Shown in pieces: positions 8,666-16,579 of a stretch of DNA of 64,000 nucleotides (positions within the stretch are counted from its first letter, which is position 1; every line of letters begins with the position of its first letter). This DNA comes from Microbacterium atlanticum (GTDB taxonomy: Bacteria; Actinomycetota; Actinomycetes; Actinomycetales; Microbacteriaceae). A program made the position numbers and the translations under genes. The notes under the pieces were generated by a model. That model made no database searches. It was not told the origin of the DNA and saw only the letters and a list, made by a program, of their open reading frames with translations. The stretch is taken from the NCBI RefSeq assembly GCF_015277815.1, contig NZ_CP063813.1, positions 2,418,001 through 2,482,000 on the forward strand. The letters run 5' to 3'.

Positions 8666-10381
8666 TTGGTCTCCGACGCCCGCGCACTCGCGACACGGCT
8701 CGCTGAGCTGAGCGACGCCGCGCTCGCCGAGACCCTCGCGGCGCGCGGCATCGCCCCCCACGTCGGCTGGCACGACTTCTTCGATGCCGCCGACGCCCTC
8801 CTCGAGCCGGCCTCGGTCGACAGGGCGCTGAGCCGGCTCGACCGACGGACGCTCGTCGCGCTCCGGGCGGGCGGTGACGAGTCGGCCGGCGACGCCGATC
8901 GCCTGGCGCTCGTCGAGGCGGGCGGCGCGCCGTACGCGGTCGTCGCCGACCGCCTGGCCGTCGCCGCCGCGGCCTCACCTGGGGCCTTCCGCGCGGAGCC
9001 CGCCGGGGCCGAGCCCTCGGCGGCCGACGCCCGCTCGTCCGCCGCCGCTGCCGAGCGCGCTTTCACCACCGCCGGTTCCCTCGCCGACGTGCTGCTGGCG
9101 TGCCTGCATGCGCCGCTGGCCCGCACGGGAGCCGGCCCGGTGAGCGCGGCGGACCGCCGACGGCTCATGGAAGCGGGAGCCATCGCGTCCTCGGACGACC
9201 TCGAGGACCTTCTGGCCTCCGCCGCCGCGGCGGGCCTCGCGACCCCGCGCGAGCGCGAGTGGATCGTGACCGAATCCGGCGAACGGTGGCTCGAGGCACC
9301 CACCCCGCAGCGCTGGGCCGCGATCGCCGAAGGACTGCGGTCGAGCCTCCCGTCGGGGTTGCGCACGCCGTCCGGCGGCTTCGCACCGCCCGCCGCCTGG
9401 CCGTCCGCGTATCCCCTCGATCCGGAGTGGCCCGCGCGCGCCGAAGATCTGCGTCGCATCAGCACACGCTGGGGGCTGTTCGACGCCGACGGCTCCGAGT
9501 TCGCGTGGTCGACGGCGCTACGCGTCGGCGACCCGGCCGACGCCGCGGCGATGGCCTCGCATCTACCCGCCGAGATCGATCGGGTCTATCTCCAGGCGGA
9601 CCTGACCGCGATCGCGCCCGGTCCCCTCGCCCCCGCGCTCGACCTGCGGCTGCGCTCCATCGCCGTGCGTGAGTCGCGCGCTCAGGCGTCGACCTACCGG
9701 TTCACCGCCGCGTCCCTCACGACGGGCATGACCGAAGGCGAGACCGCCGACTCGATGCGCGCGTTCCTGGCGTCGCTCTCGCTCACCGGTATCCCACAGC
9801 CGCTGGAGTACCTCATCGAGAGCACCGCCGCGCGACACGGCATGGTGCGCGTGCGCACCGACGGCCGCGCCGGCCGCACCCGCGTCGAGAGCCCCGACGC
9901 GAGCCTGCTCGACGCGATCGCCATCGACCAGGCGCTGCGCCCGCTCGGACTCGTGCCGGACGGCGACGCACTCACCACGCGGGTGACTCGCGACGCCGTG
10001 TACTGGACGCTGGCCGATGCGCGGTACCCGGTGATCGCCGTGGATGCGTCCGGGCGCCCGGAGTCGATCCACCGCCGCGCGTCGGCGACGCCGTCCGAGC
10101 CCTCCGCCGGGACTTCCGACGCGTACGCGCGCCTGATCGCCGCTCTCCGCGGCGGGCACGGCACCGACGGCGAGGCCGGCTGGCTGGAGCGCGAGCTCGA
10201 GCAGGCCGTACGCACGCGGGCCGAGATCATCGTGGTGGTGCGGATGCCGGACGGCTCCGAGCGGTCGTTCACGCTGGAGGCCGCCGGGCTCGGCGGCGGC
10301 CGTCTGCGGGGCCGCGACCGCGCGGCCGACATCGAACGCACCCTGCCGGTGTCGAGCATCGTCAGCGTCGCCGCGGCCTGA
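8666..10381 (+). CDS. Helicase-associated domain protein (XPB partner)
   Basis: A 571-residue protein of the actinobacterial helicase-associated family (Helicase_C_3-type), which is regularly encoded just before the XPB helicase. It has no Walker motifs. The N-terminal half is Ala-rich and helical; the C-terminal half contains PLEYLIESTAARHGMVRVRTD and ends with a small beta module (AEIIVVVRMPDGSERSFTLE). The start is TTG at 8666, with AGGGGG upstream. It probably works with the XPB protein 71 bases downstream in DNA repair; the molecular role is unproven. Confidence 0.75.
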   Translation: MVSDARALATRLAELSDAALAETLAARGIAPHVGWHDFFDAADALLEPASVDRALSRLDRRTLVALRAGGDESAGDADRLALVEAGGAPYAVVADRLAVAAAASPGAFRAEPAGAEPSAADARSSAAAAERAFTTAGSLADVLLACLHAPLARTGAGPVSAADRRRLMEAGAIASSDDLEDLLASAAAAGLATPREREWIVTESGERWLEAPTPQRWAAIAEGLRSSLPSGLRTPSGGFAPPAAWPSAYPLDPEWPARAEDLRRISTRWGLFDADGSEFAWSTALRVGDPADAAAMASHLPAEIDRVYLQADLTAIAPGPLAPALDLRLRSIAVRESRAQASTYRFTAASLTTGMTEGETADSMRAFLASLSLTGIPQPLEYLIESTAARHGMVRVRTDGRAGRTRVESPDASLLDAIAIDQALRPLGLVPDGDALTTRVTRDAVYWTLADARYPVIAVDASGRPESIHRRASATPSEPSAGTSDAYARLIAALRGGHGTDGEAGWLERELEQAVRTRAEIIVVVRMPDGSERSFTLEAAGLGGGRLRGRDRAADIERTLPVSSIVSVAAA

Positions 10382-10438
10382 CGGCGCGGCATCCGCTTCG
10401 CCTTCCGACCTGCCCCGCCCGCCCCAGCCGGGCGCCGG

Positions 10439-10444
10439 TAAACT
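10439..10444 (+). promoter_or_regulatory. -10 element before xpb
   Basis: TAAACT, 8 bases, then the xpb ATG at 10453. This gives xpb its own leaderless promoter in addition to read-through from upstream. Confidence 0.45.
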
Positions 10445-10452
10445 AGCTCGTT

Positions 10453-12111
10453 ATGGCTGACGGCCCCCTCATCGTCCAGAGCGACCGCACGGTGCTCCTG
10501 GAAGTCGCGCACCCCGATGCGGAGAGCGCGCGCCACGAGCTGGCGATCTTCGCCGAGCTCGAGCGCGCCCCCGAGCACATCCACACGTACCGCATCACAC
10601 GACTCGGACTCTGGAACGCGCGGGCCGCCGGCCACGACGCCGAAGACATGCTGGCGACCCTCGACCGCTGGTCGCGCTTCCCCGTGCCTCCCTCGGTGTC
10701 CATCGACATCACCGAGACGGTGGGCCGCTACGGGCGTCTCGTCATCGAGCGCACGCCGGTCGGCGAGGACGGCACCGGCGGCGAGCTGATCCTGCGATCG
10801 ACGGATGCCGCGGTCCTGGCCGAGGTCTCCAAGAACAAGCGCATCCAGCCGCTGCTGACCGGCCACCCCTCCCCCGACGTCTACGTCGTGGATGCCTGGG
10901 CGCGGGGGCAGATCAAGCAGGAGCTGCTCAAGATCGGCTGGCCGGCCGAGGACCTCGCCGGCTACACCCCGGGCACACCGCACCCGATCGACCTGGCCGA
11001 GGACGGCTGGAAGCTGCGGCCGTACCAGCGGCAGGCCGTCGACATCTTCACCGACGGGGGGTCCGGTGTCGTGGTGCTTCCCTGCGGAGCCGGCAAGACC
11101 CTCGTGGGTGCCGGGGCGATGGCGGAGACGAAGACGACGACGCTCATCCTCGTCACCAACACCGTCAGCGCGCGGCAGTGGCGCGACGAGCTGCTCAAGC
11201 GCACGTCGCTCACGCCGGAGGAGATCGGCGAGTACTCGGGCCAGATCAAGGAGATCAAGCCGGTCACGATCGCCACCTACCAGATCCTCACGGCGAAGCG
11301 GAAGGGACAGTACGCGCACCTGGCACTCCTGGATGCCCTGGACTGGGGACTCATCGTCTACGACGAGGTGCACCTCCTTCCGGCACCGGTCTTCAAGCTC
11401 ACCGCCGACCTGCAGGCGCGTCGGCGCCTGGGGCTGACGGCCACCCTCGTGCGGGAGGACGGTCGCGAGGGCGACGTGTTCAGCCTCATCGGCCCCAAGC
11501 GGTTCGACGCGCCGTGGAAGGAGATCGAGGCGCAGGGGTTCATCTCGCCCGCCGTCTGCTACGAGGTCCGTGTCGACCTGCCCGCCGGCGACCGGCTCGA
11601 ATACGCGGCTGCGGCCGATGACGAGCGCTACCGACTGGCCGCCACCGCACCGGCGAAGATCGGCGTCGTCCGTCAGCTGGTGGAACGTCACGAGGGCGAG
11701 CGCATCCTCATCATCGGGCAGTACCTGGATCAGATCGACGTGCTGGCCGAGGCCTTGAACGCGCCGAAGATCACCGGGCAGACACCGGTCGACGAGCGCG
11801 AGGAGCTCTACCAGGCGTTCCGCGTCGGCGAGATCTCGGTGCTGGTGGTGTCGAAGGTCGCGAATTTCTCGATCGATCTGCCCGAGGCATCCGTCGCCAT
11901 CCAGGTCTCGGGATCGTTCGGCTCGCGCCAGGAGGAGGCCCAGCGCCTCGGACGCCTGCTGCGGCCGAAGCAGTCCAACCACACGGCGAGCTTCTACACG
12001 CTCATCGCGCGCGACACGGTGGACCAGGACTTCGCCCAGAACCGGCAGCGGTTCCTCGCGGAGCAGGGGTACGCCTACACGATTCTGGACGCCCACTCAC
12101 TGGCGGCATAG
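10453..12111 (+). CDS. xpb: XPB/ERCC3-type DNA repair helicase
   Basis: A 552-residue superfamily 2 3'-5' helicase of the bacterial XPB type. It has an N-terminal damage-recognition-like domain, Walker A LPCGAGKTLVGA near residue 215, the DEVH box (IVYDEVHLLPAP) near 305, LTATLVREDG (motif III) and QEEAQRLGRLLRPK (motif VI). Bacterial homologues unwind and anneal DNA; participation in nucleotide excision repair is presumed. Next to the helicase-associated protein it forms a pair conserved in actinobacteria. The stop is followed by a small inverted repeat. Confidence 0.93.
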   Translation: MADGPLIVQSDRTVLLEVAHPDAESARHELAIFAELERAPEHIHTYRITRLGLWNARAAGHDAEDMLATLDRWSRFPVPPSVSIDITETVGRYGRLVIERTPVGEDGTGGELILRSTDAAVLAEVSKNKRIQPLLTGHPSPDVYVVDAWARGQIKQELLKIGWPAEDLAGYTPGTPHPIDLAEDGWKLRPYQRQAVDIFTDGGSGVVVLPCGAGKTLVGAGAMAETKTTTLILVTNTVSARQWRDELLKRTSLTPEEIGEYSGQIKEIKPVTIATYQILTAKRKGQYAHLALLDALDWGLIVYDEVHLLPAPVFKLTADLQARRRLGLTATLVREDGREGDVFSLIGPKRFDAPWKEIEAQGFISPAVCYEVRVDLPAGDRLEYAAAADDERYRLAATAPAKIGVVRQLVERHEGERILIIGQYLDQIDVLAEALNAPKITGQTPVDEREELYQAFRVGEISVLVVSKVANFSIDLPEASVAIQVSGSFGSRQEEAQRLGRLLRPKQSNHTASFYTLIARDTVDQDFAQNRQRFLAEQGYAYTILDAHSLAA

Positions 12112-12112
12112 C

Positions 12113-12127
12113 CTCCCGACTCGGGAG
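12113..12127 (+). terminator. Weak hairpin after xpb
   Basis: CTCCCGA/TCGGGAG separated by one base, realistically a 5-bp stem with a 5-base loop, directly after the xpb stop. The rest of the gap to 12292 holds an octamer copy at 12136 and nothing else I can name. Confidence 0.3.
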
Positions 12128-12292
12128 TTCCCGGCGGCATCCGCTCGTCCCTCGCCGTCTTCCGCCGAACGCACGGCTTCGCTCCCGGTGCATGACTTCG
12201 CAACGCGGAATACCCGTGCATTCGGCACGAGGTCGTGCACTCGCGCGACGAGCGGCGCAATGGATGCCGCATCCGCGGACGCGTGAGCAACG

Positions 12293-13183
12293 TCAGAACC
12301 TCGCGAAGAAGTCCCGGATCGCCGCTTCGACGCCCGCAGGGTTGTCGTCGGTCATGAAGTGGGCCGCGTCAGGGATGCCGACGATCTCGACGTGGTCCGC
12401 GTACCGGGTGGTGTCTCCGCACTGCTCACGGACGAAGGTCGCGTTCAGCGGCTTGTCGGCGTCGCCGAGGGCGTACAGCGTCGGCACCGTCAGGCGCGCC
12501 CGGCGGTACGAGCCGCCCGCCATGCGCGGCATCTCGGACAAGACGAGCCACCGGTAGACCTCGTTGATCGCGGCGTCGATGTCGGGGCGCACCTGCGGCG
12601 CCAGATAGGTCGCCACCGTGTCCTCCGGGAGAGGACGCACGACGTACGGCGGGTCGAAGACGTGCGCGAGCGACCGACCGCGCCGATGGAACAGCAGTGG
12701 TGGGATATGCCGCATCGCCGGGAGCATCGCGAGGCTGATCGGCATGAAGGGCGGCGGCACCGCGAGGATCACCATCGCGCTCACGCGCTCCGGGGCGGTG
12801 TACGCCAGGTGGGCCGCCGTGAGCGCGCCCATGTCGTGCGCGACCACGCGGGCGCGATCGACACCCAGCGCGTTCAGGACCGCCCGCAGATCATCGGTCT
12901 GCGTCATCCGGCCCATGCCCGGCGCGTCCGCCCGCGTCCACCCGAATCCGCGCAGGTCGGGGCAGAGCACCCAGTGATCCGCAGCGAGACCGGCACCGAT
13001 CTCGCGCCACTGCCACCAGTGCTGCGGCAGACCGTGGAGCATCACGATCGGTTCACCCTCGCCCGCCATCGCCACGTGCGCCCGCAGCCCCGGCGTCTCG
13101 ATGTATTCGTGCGTGAACCCCGGCACGCTGGGCATCTCGGGCATGCCGACAGCGGGGGTGCGCACCGCTCTCTCGTCGTCCAT
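12293..13183 (-). CDS. Alpha/beta hydrolase, epoxide-hydrolase-like
   Basis: A 296-residue alpha/beta hydrolase. The HGLPQHWWQW oxyanion motif is near residue 52. The nucleophile elbow is AHDMGA, with Asp instead of Ser, the signature of epoxide hydrolases and haloalkane dehalogenases. The acid is likely in LGDADKP and the base His in PDAAHFM. Substrate unknown. The start at 13183 (MDDERAV) is preferred to 13219 because the extra residues would be encoded by the TetR operator. It is divergent from the tetR gene, which probably represses it. Confidence 0.85.
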   Translation of the reverse strand: MDDERAVRTPAVGMPEMPSVPGFTHEYIETPGLRAHVAMAGEGEPIVMLHGLPQHWWQWREIGAGLAADHWVLCPDLRGFGWTRADAPGMGRMTQTDDLRAVLNALGVDRARVVAHDMGALTAAHLAYTAPERVSAMVILAVPPPFMPISLAMLPAMRHIPPLLFHRRGRSLAHVFDPPYVVRPLPEDTVATYLAPQVRPDIDAAINEVYRWLVLSEMPRMAGGSYRRARLTVPTLYALGDADKPLNATFVREQCGDTTRYADHVEIVGIPDAAHFMTDDNPAGVEAAIRDFFARF

Positions 13184-13193
13184 GGCGCACACG

Positions 13194-13233
13194 ATACTAC
13201 TTTCGTAGTACCGTGTCACTACATTGATAGTAG
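13194..13233. promoter_or_regulatory. Divergent operator for TetR regulator and hydrolase
   Basis: Two palindromes lie in the 74-base gap: TACTAC-TTTC-GTAGTA (13195-13210) and CTAC-N7-GTAG (13219-13233). The minus-strand -10 of the hydrolase (TAGTAT) falls inside the first. The regulator gene has TAGAGT (13246-13251), six bases before its ATG. This layout fits autoregulation plus repression of the hydrolase. Confidence 0.6.
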
Positions 13234-13257
13234 ACCGGCCGAACCTAGAGTGAGCAC

Positions 13258-13806
13258 ATGGCCCGCACCCGCACGCGCGCCCTCGAGGCGGCCTTGGAAC
13301 TCGTGGGCGAGGGGGGCATCCGCGCGCTCACCCACGCGCGCGTCGACGAGCGCGCCGGTCTGCCGAAGGGCTCGACCTCGAACTGGTTCCGCACCCGCGA
13401 AGCGCTGGTGGCGGGGGTGGTCGCGTGGCTCGCAGAGACGGAGCGGGCGGAGTTCGCGGCCGGCGGGTCGCCGCCGGTCGAGACGCCCACGCAGCTCATC
13501 GACGCACTCTGCGACCTCATCGAGCTGCAGACCGGCCCGCTCGCCGCACGCACGAGAGCGCGGTACGCGCTGTTCCTCGACGGTGCGGGGGACGCCGGAC
13601 TGCTGGCACCGCTGCTGGATCAGCGCGCCGCTTACGTCGAGTGGACGACGGCGATCCTCGCGCGCGTCGGCGCGAAGGCGCCGGTCGACGCCGCCCGGAC
13701 GCTGATGGCCGCATGCGAAGGGCTGAACCTGCACCGGGTGACGGTCGACCCGGAGGCCGCCGTCCGCCCAGTCGTGGAGCGCGCGGTGCGCGCGTGCATC
13801 GACTGA
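13258..13806 (+). CDS. TetR family transcriptional regulator
   Basis: A 182-residue protein with an N-terminal helix-turn-helix of TetR type (ALELVGEGGIRALTHARVDERAG, then LPKGSTSNWFRTREAL) and a helical ligand-binding C-terminal domain. It probably binds the palindromes in the gap to the divergent hydrolase gene and is released by a substrate of that enzyme. The message looks leaderless. It converges with the FAD reductase gene, with 7 bases between the stops. Confidence 0.87.
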   Translation: MARTRTRALEAALELVGEGGIRALTHARVDERAGLPKGSTSNWFRTREALVAGVVAWLAETERAEFAAGGSPPVETPTQLIDALCDLIELQTGPLAARTRARYALFLDGAGDAGLLAPLLDQRAAYVEWTTAILARVGAKAPVDAARTLMAACEGLNLHRVTVDPEAAVRPVVERAVRACID

Positions 13807-13813
13807 CGACGCA

Positions 13814-15034
13814 TCAGGCCGCGAGAGCGTCCAGCGGCACATCCTCGTCGCGGAGCTTCGCGGGATCGATGGAGCGGCCGGAGCGGATGAGCGCCTGGAC
13901 GCCCTTGTTGACGTTCCACACATTGACGTTCATCCCGGCGACCACGCGCCCGGCGTTCATCCAGAACGCGATGAACTCGCGTGCATCGACGTCTCCGCGG
14001 ACCACGACCTCCGCCTCGGCCATGAGCGGGGCGTAGCCCGACAGCTCCATACCGAGGTCGTACTGGTCGGTGTAGAAGTACGGGATGCCGTCCAGCGATG
14101 CCGGGATCCCGAGCATCGACCGTGCCGCCACCCGCCCCGCGCTGCGGGCGTTCGCCCAATGCTCGCTGCGCAGACGGCGCGAAAGGACGGGGTGGAACGG
14201 GTTGGCCACATCGCCGGCCGCGTACACGTCCGGCGCACTGGATCGCAGCGACGCGTCGGTGAGGATCCCGTTGTCGATGTCCAGCCCCGCCGTCTCCGCC
14301 AGGCGCGTGTCGGGGACAGCTCCGACCCCGATGAGCACGAGGTCCGCAGGCAGCATCTCGCCGTCGACGACCACTCCCTCCGCTCGATCCGACCCGACGA
14401 TCCGGTCCACTCCGACCGAGGTGCGCAGATCCACGCCGTGGTCGAGGTGCAGCGCCCGGAAGACCTCCCCCATCCGCGTGCCCAGCGCCGCCGAGAGCGG
14501 CACGTCGTCGCGCTCGAGGATCGCGACCTCGTTGCCGAGACCACGCGCGGTCGCGGCGACCTCCATGCCGATCCACCCGGCGCCGATCACCACCAGGCGC
14601 CGCCCGCCCTCGCGCAGCCTCGCCGCGAGCGCATCGGAATCGTCCAGAGTGCGCAGCGTCACCACTCCGGGCAGCTCGTGGCCGGGCAGGGGAAGCGTCC
14701 GCGGCCGCGCGCCGGTCGCGAGCAGCACGGCGTCGTAGCCGACCGTCGTGCCGTCCGCGAGCTCCACGGCGTGCTCCGCAGGGTCCAGCGTCGTCGCCGC
14801 CACCCCCGTCCGCAGCTCGATGCCCTGCTCGGCGTACCACGCGGCGGGATGCAGGAGGACGGCGTCCTCTCCCTCGGCGCCCCCGAGGTAACCCTTGGAC
14901 AGCGGGGGTCGCTGGTAGGGCGCGTGGGGCTCGGCCGAGACGATGACCACCTCGCCGTCGAAGCCCTCCTTGCGGAGCGTCTCGGCCGCCGCACCGGCCG
15001 CCAGGCCCCCTCCGATGATCAGCATGCGACGCAT
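13814..15034 (-). CDS. FAD-dependent NAD(P)H oxidoreductase (ferredoxin reductase type)
   Basis: A 406-residue flavoprotein of the ferredoxin/rubredoxin reductase family used by Rieske oxygenases and P450s. FAD-binding GGGLAAGAAAETL is at residues 8-20, then PYQRPPLSK, LATGARPR, the NAD-binding VIGAGWIGME near residue 148, and the second FAD motif DVYAAGDVANPF near 275. The C-terminal reductase domain is complete. No ferredoxin or oxygenase gene is adjacent. It is divergent from a SufR-like regulator with back-to-back promoters. Confidence 0.88.
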   Translation of the reverse strand: MRRMLIIGGGLAAGAAAETLRKEGFDGEVVIVSAEPHAPYQRPPLSKGYLGGAEGEDAVLLHPAAWYAEQGIELRTGVAATTLDPAEHAVELADGTTVGYDAVLLATGARPRTLPLPGHELPGVVTLRTLDDSDALAARLREGGRRLVVIGAGWIGMEVAATARGLGNEVAILERDDVPLSAALGTRMGEVFRALHLDHGVDLRTSVGVDRIVGSDRAEGVVVDGEMLPADLVLIGVGAVPDTRLAETAGLDIDNGILTDASLRSSAPDVYAAGDVANPFHPVLSRRLRSEHWANARSAGRVAARSMLGIPASLDGIPYFYTDQYDLGMELSGYAPLMAEAEVVVRGDVDAREFIAFWMNAGRVVAGMNVNVWNVNKGVQALIRSGRSIDPAKLRDEDVPLDALAA

Positions 15035-15078
15035 GGCGACTCCTCTCGCGACTTCACTCGCGGACCCTGCCTGGGATG

Positions 15079-15131
15079 ACCGTAAGCCGGTCGGATTCTT
15101 TTGTCAAGATCTCTACTTTTAGACGTACACT
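15079..15131. promoter_or_regulatory. Face-to-face promoters of reductase and SufR-like regulator
   Basis: Minus strand: TTGACA (15107-15102), 17 bases, TACGGT (15084-15079), a near-consensus promoter for the reductase. Plus strand: TTGTCA (15101-15106) and TACACT (15126-15131), six bases before the GTG of the regulator. The two -35 elements occupy the same bases. A TCTA-N4-TAGA palindrome at 15112-15123 could be the operator. Confidence 0.6.
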
Positions 15132-15137
15132 TCCCCT

Positions 15138-15794
15138 GTGGAACACCTCGTGCCCGACCGCGCCGACGCCGTGGCCGCCCTCGCCGACCCGCAGCGCCTG
15201 AGGCTGTACCGCCTGGCGACCCAGCGCGCCATCGGCCGGGACGACGCCGCCCAGGCCCTCGGCATCCCGCGCAGCACCGCGGCCTTCCACCTCGACCGGC
15301 TCGCGGGGGCAGGCCTCGTGACGGTGGAGTTCGTTCGCCGAAGCGGGCGCAGCGGGCCGGGCGCGGGGCGTCCGGCGAAGCTGTACCGCGCCGCCGCGAC
15401 CGAGCTGTCGGTGTCCATCCCCGAGCGGCACTACGAACTGGCAGGCGGCCTGCTGGCCGCGGCTGTCGAGCGGTCGGAGGTGCGGGAGCTTCCGATCCGC
15501 GACGCGCTCGCCGAGGAGGCGTTCGGCGCGGGGGCCGCCATCGGCGCCGCCCGCCGCAGCCTCACCGGTGCGCTCACCGCCTGCGGGTACGCGCCGCGGG
15601 AGGAGGCATCCGGCGATCTGATCCTCGAGAACTGCCCGTTCCACGCACTCGCCAGCCGCCACACGGCGCTGATCTGCGGCGCCAACCTGGAACTCGCCCG
15701 CGGGCTCGTCGCCGCGACCGGCGATGAGCGCATCCCCGTGCTCGCCCCGGCCGAGGGCCGCTGCTGCGTCGAGATCCGCGTCGGCGGCCGCTGA
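15138..15794 (+). CDS. SufR-like helix-turn-helix regulator with C-terminal cysteines
   Basis: A 218-residue protein. The N-terminal winged helix (ALADPQRLRLYRLATQ, then GIPRSTAAFHLDRLAGAGLV) is ArsR/SufR-like. The C-terminal part carries ENCPFHALASRHTALICGAN and GRCCVEIRV, a Cys-x13-Cys-x28-Cys-Cys pattern reminiscent of SufR iron-sulfur ligands. It may sense iron-sulfur status, redox or metal and control the divergent reductase. The start is GTG at 15138, six bases after TACACT (leaderless). The suf operon is not in this window, so calling it SufR itself would go too far. Confidence 0.72.
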   Translation: MEHLVPDRADAVAALADPQRLRLYRLATQRAIGRDDAAQALGIPRSTAAFHLDRLAGAGLVTVEFVRRSGRSGPGAGRPAKLYRAAATELSVSIPERHYELAGGLLAAAVERSEVRELPIRDALAEEAFGAGAAIGAARRSLTGALTACGYAPREEASGDLILENCPFHALASRHTALICGANLELARGLVAATGDERIPVLAPAEGRCCVEIRVGGR

Positions 15795-15845
15795 GCAATT
15801 CCCGGTCGGGTCACCGATATCCAGGCGCGCCATCGGTTCCGCCGA

Positions 15846-15851
15846 CATAAT
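15846..15851 (+). promoter_or_regulatory. -10 element of response regulator promoter
   Basis: CATAAT, 6 bases, then the ATG at 15858; leaderless arrangement. Confidence 0.45.
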
Positions 15852-15857
15852 GAGGGC

Positions 15858-16550
15858 ATGACCGCACCGCGCATCCTCGTCGTGGACGACGAACCGAACA
15901 TCCGCGACCTGCTGATCACAAGCCTGCGCTTCGCCGGGTTCCAGGTCCGCGCCGTGTCGAACGGCGCGCAGACGATCTCGGCCGTCCTCGAAGAGGAGCC
16001 GGACCTCATCATCCTCGACGTGATGCTGCCCGACATGAACGGGTTCAGCGTGACCAAGCGCCTCCGGGGCGCCGGCTACACCGCCCCCATCCTGTTCCTG
16101 ACAGCCAAGGACGAGACCGAGGACAAGATCACCGGCCTCAACGCCGGCGGCGACGACTACGTCACCAAACCCTTCAGCCTCGACGAGATCGTGGCGCGCA
16201 TCCAGGCGATCCTCCGTCGCACGATGCAGGCCGACGAGGAGTCGGTGATCCGCGCCGGCGAGCTCACCATGGACCAGGACACCCACGACGTGCAGGTGGG
16301 CGAGGCATCCATCGATCTCAGCCCCACCGAGTTCAAGCTGCTGCGCTACCTCATGCTCAACCCCAACCGGGTGCTGTCGAAGGCGCAGATCCTCGATCAC
16401 GTCTGGGAGTACGACTTCAACGGCGATGCCGGCATCGTGGAGAGCTACATCTCGTACCTCCGTCGCAAGATCGACCCGCACTCGTCCGAGCCGCTCATCC
16501 AGACCAAGCGCGGCTTCGGCTACATGCTGAAGGCCGGCAAGACCGCCTGA
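15858..16550 (+). CDS. OmpR-family response regulator
   Basis: A 230-residue response regulator. The receiver domain has VDDEP, the phospho-acceptor in IILDVMLPDMNG (Asp near 54), LTAK and the DDYVTKPF switch; the C-terminal winged helix has LSPTEFKLLRYLMLNPNRVLSKAQIL and ends YLRRKID...KRGFGYML. It is paired with the histidine kinase that begins 29 bases downstream. Sequence style suggests the TrcR/TcrA or PrrA-like actinobacterial group, but I cannot name the signal or regulon. Confidence 0.88.
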   Translation: MTAPRILVVDDEPNIRDLLITSLRFAGFQVRAVSNGAQTISAVLEEEPDLIILDVMLPDMNGFSVTKRLRGAGYTAPILFLTAKDETEDKITGLNAGGDDYVTKPFSLDEIVARIQAILRRTMQADEESVIRAGELTMDQDTHDVQVGEASIDLSPTEFKLLRYLMLNPNRVLSKAQILDHVWEYDFNGDAGIVESYISYLRRKIDPHSSEPLIQTKRGFGYMLKAGKTA

Positions 16551-16579
16551 CCGACGGCGGCACGGAACGGAGGCGCGAC

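Noticed and set aside
12293-15794. Horizontally acquired island
   Set aside because: The regulator-enzyme pairs look accessory, but base composition, promoter style and octamer frequency match the surroundings, and there is no integrase, tRNA or repeat boundary.
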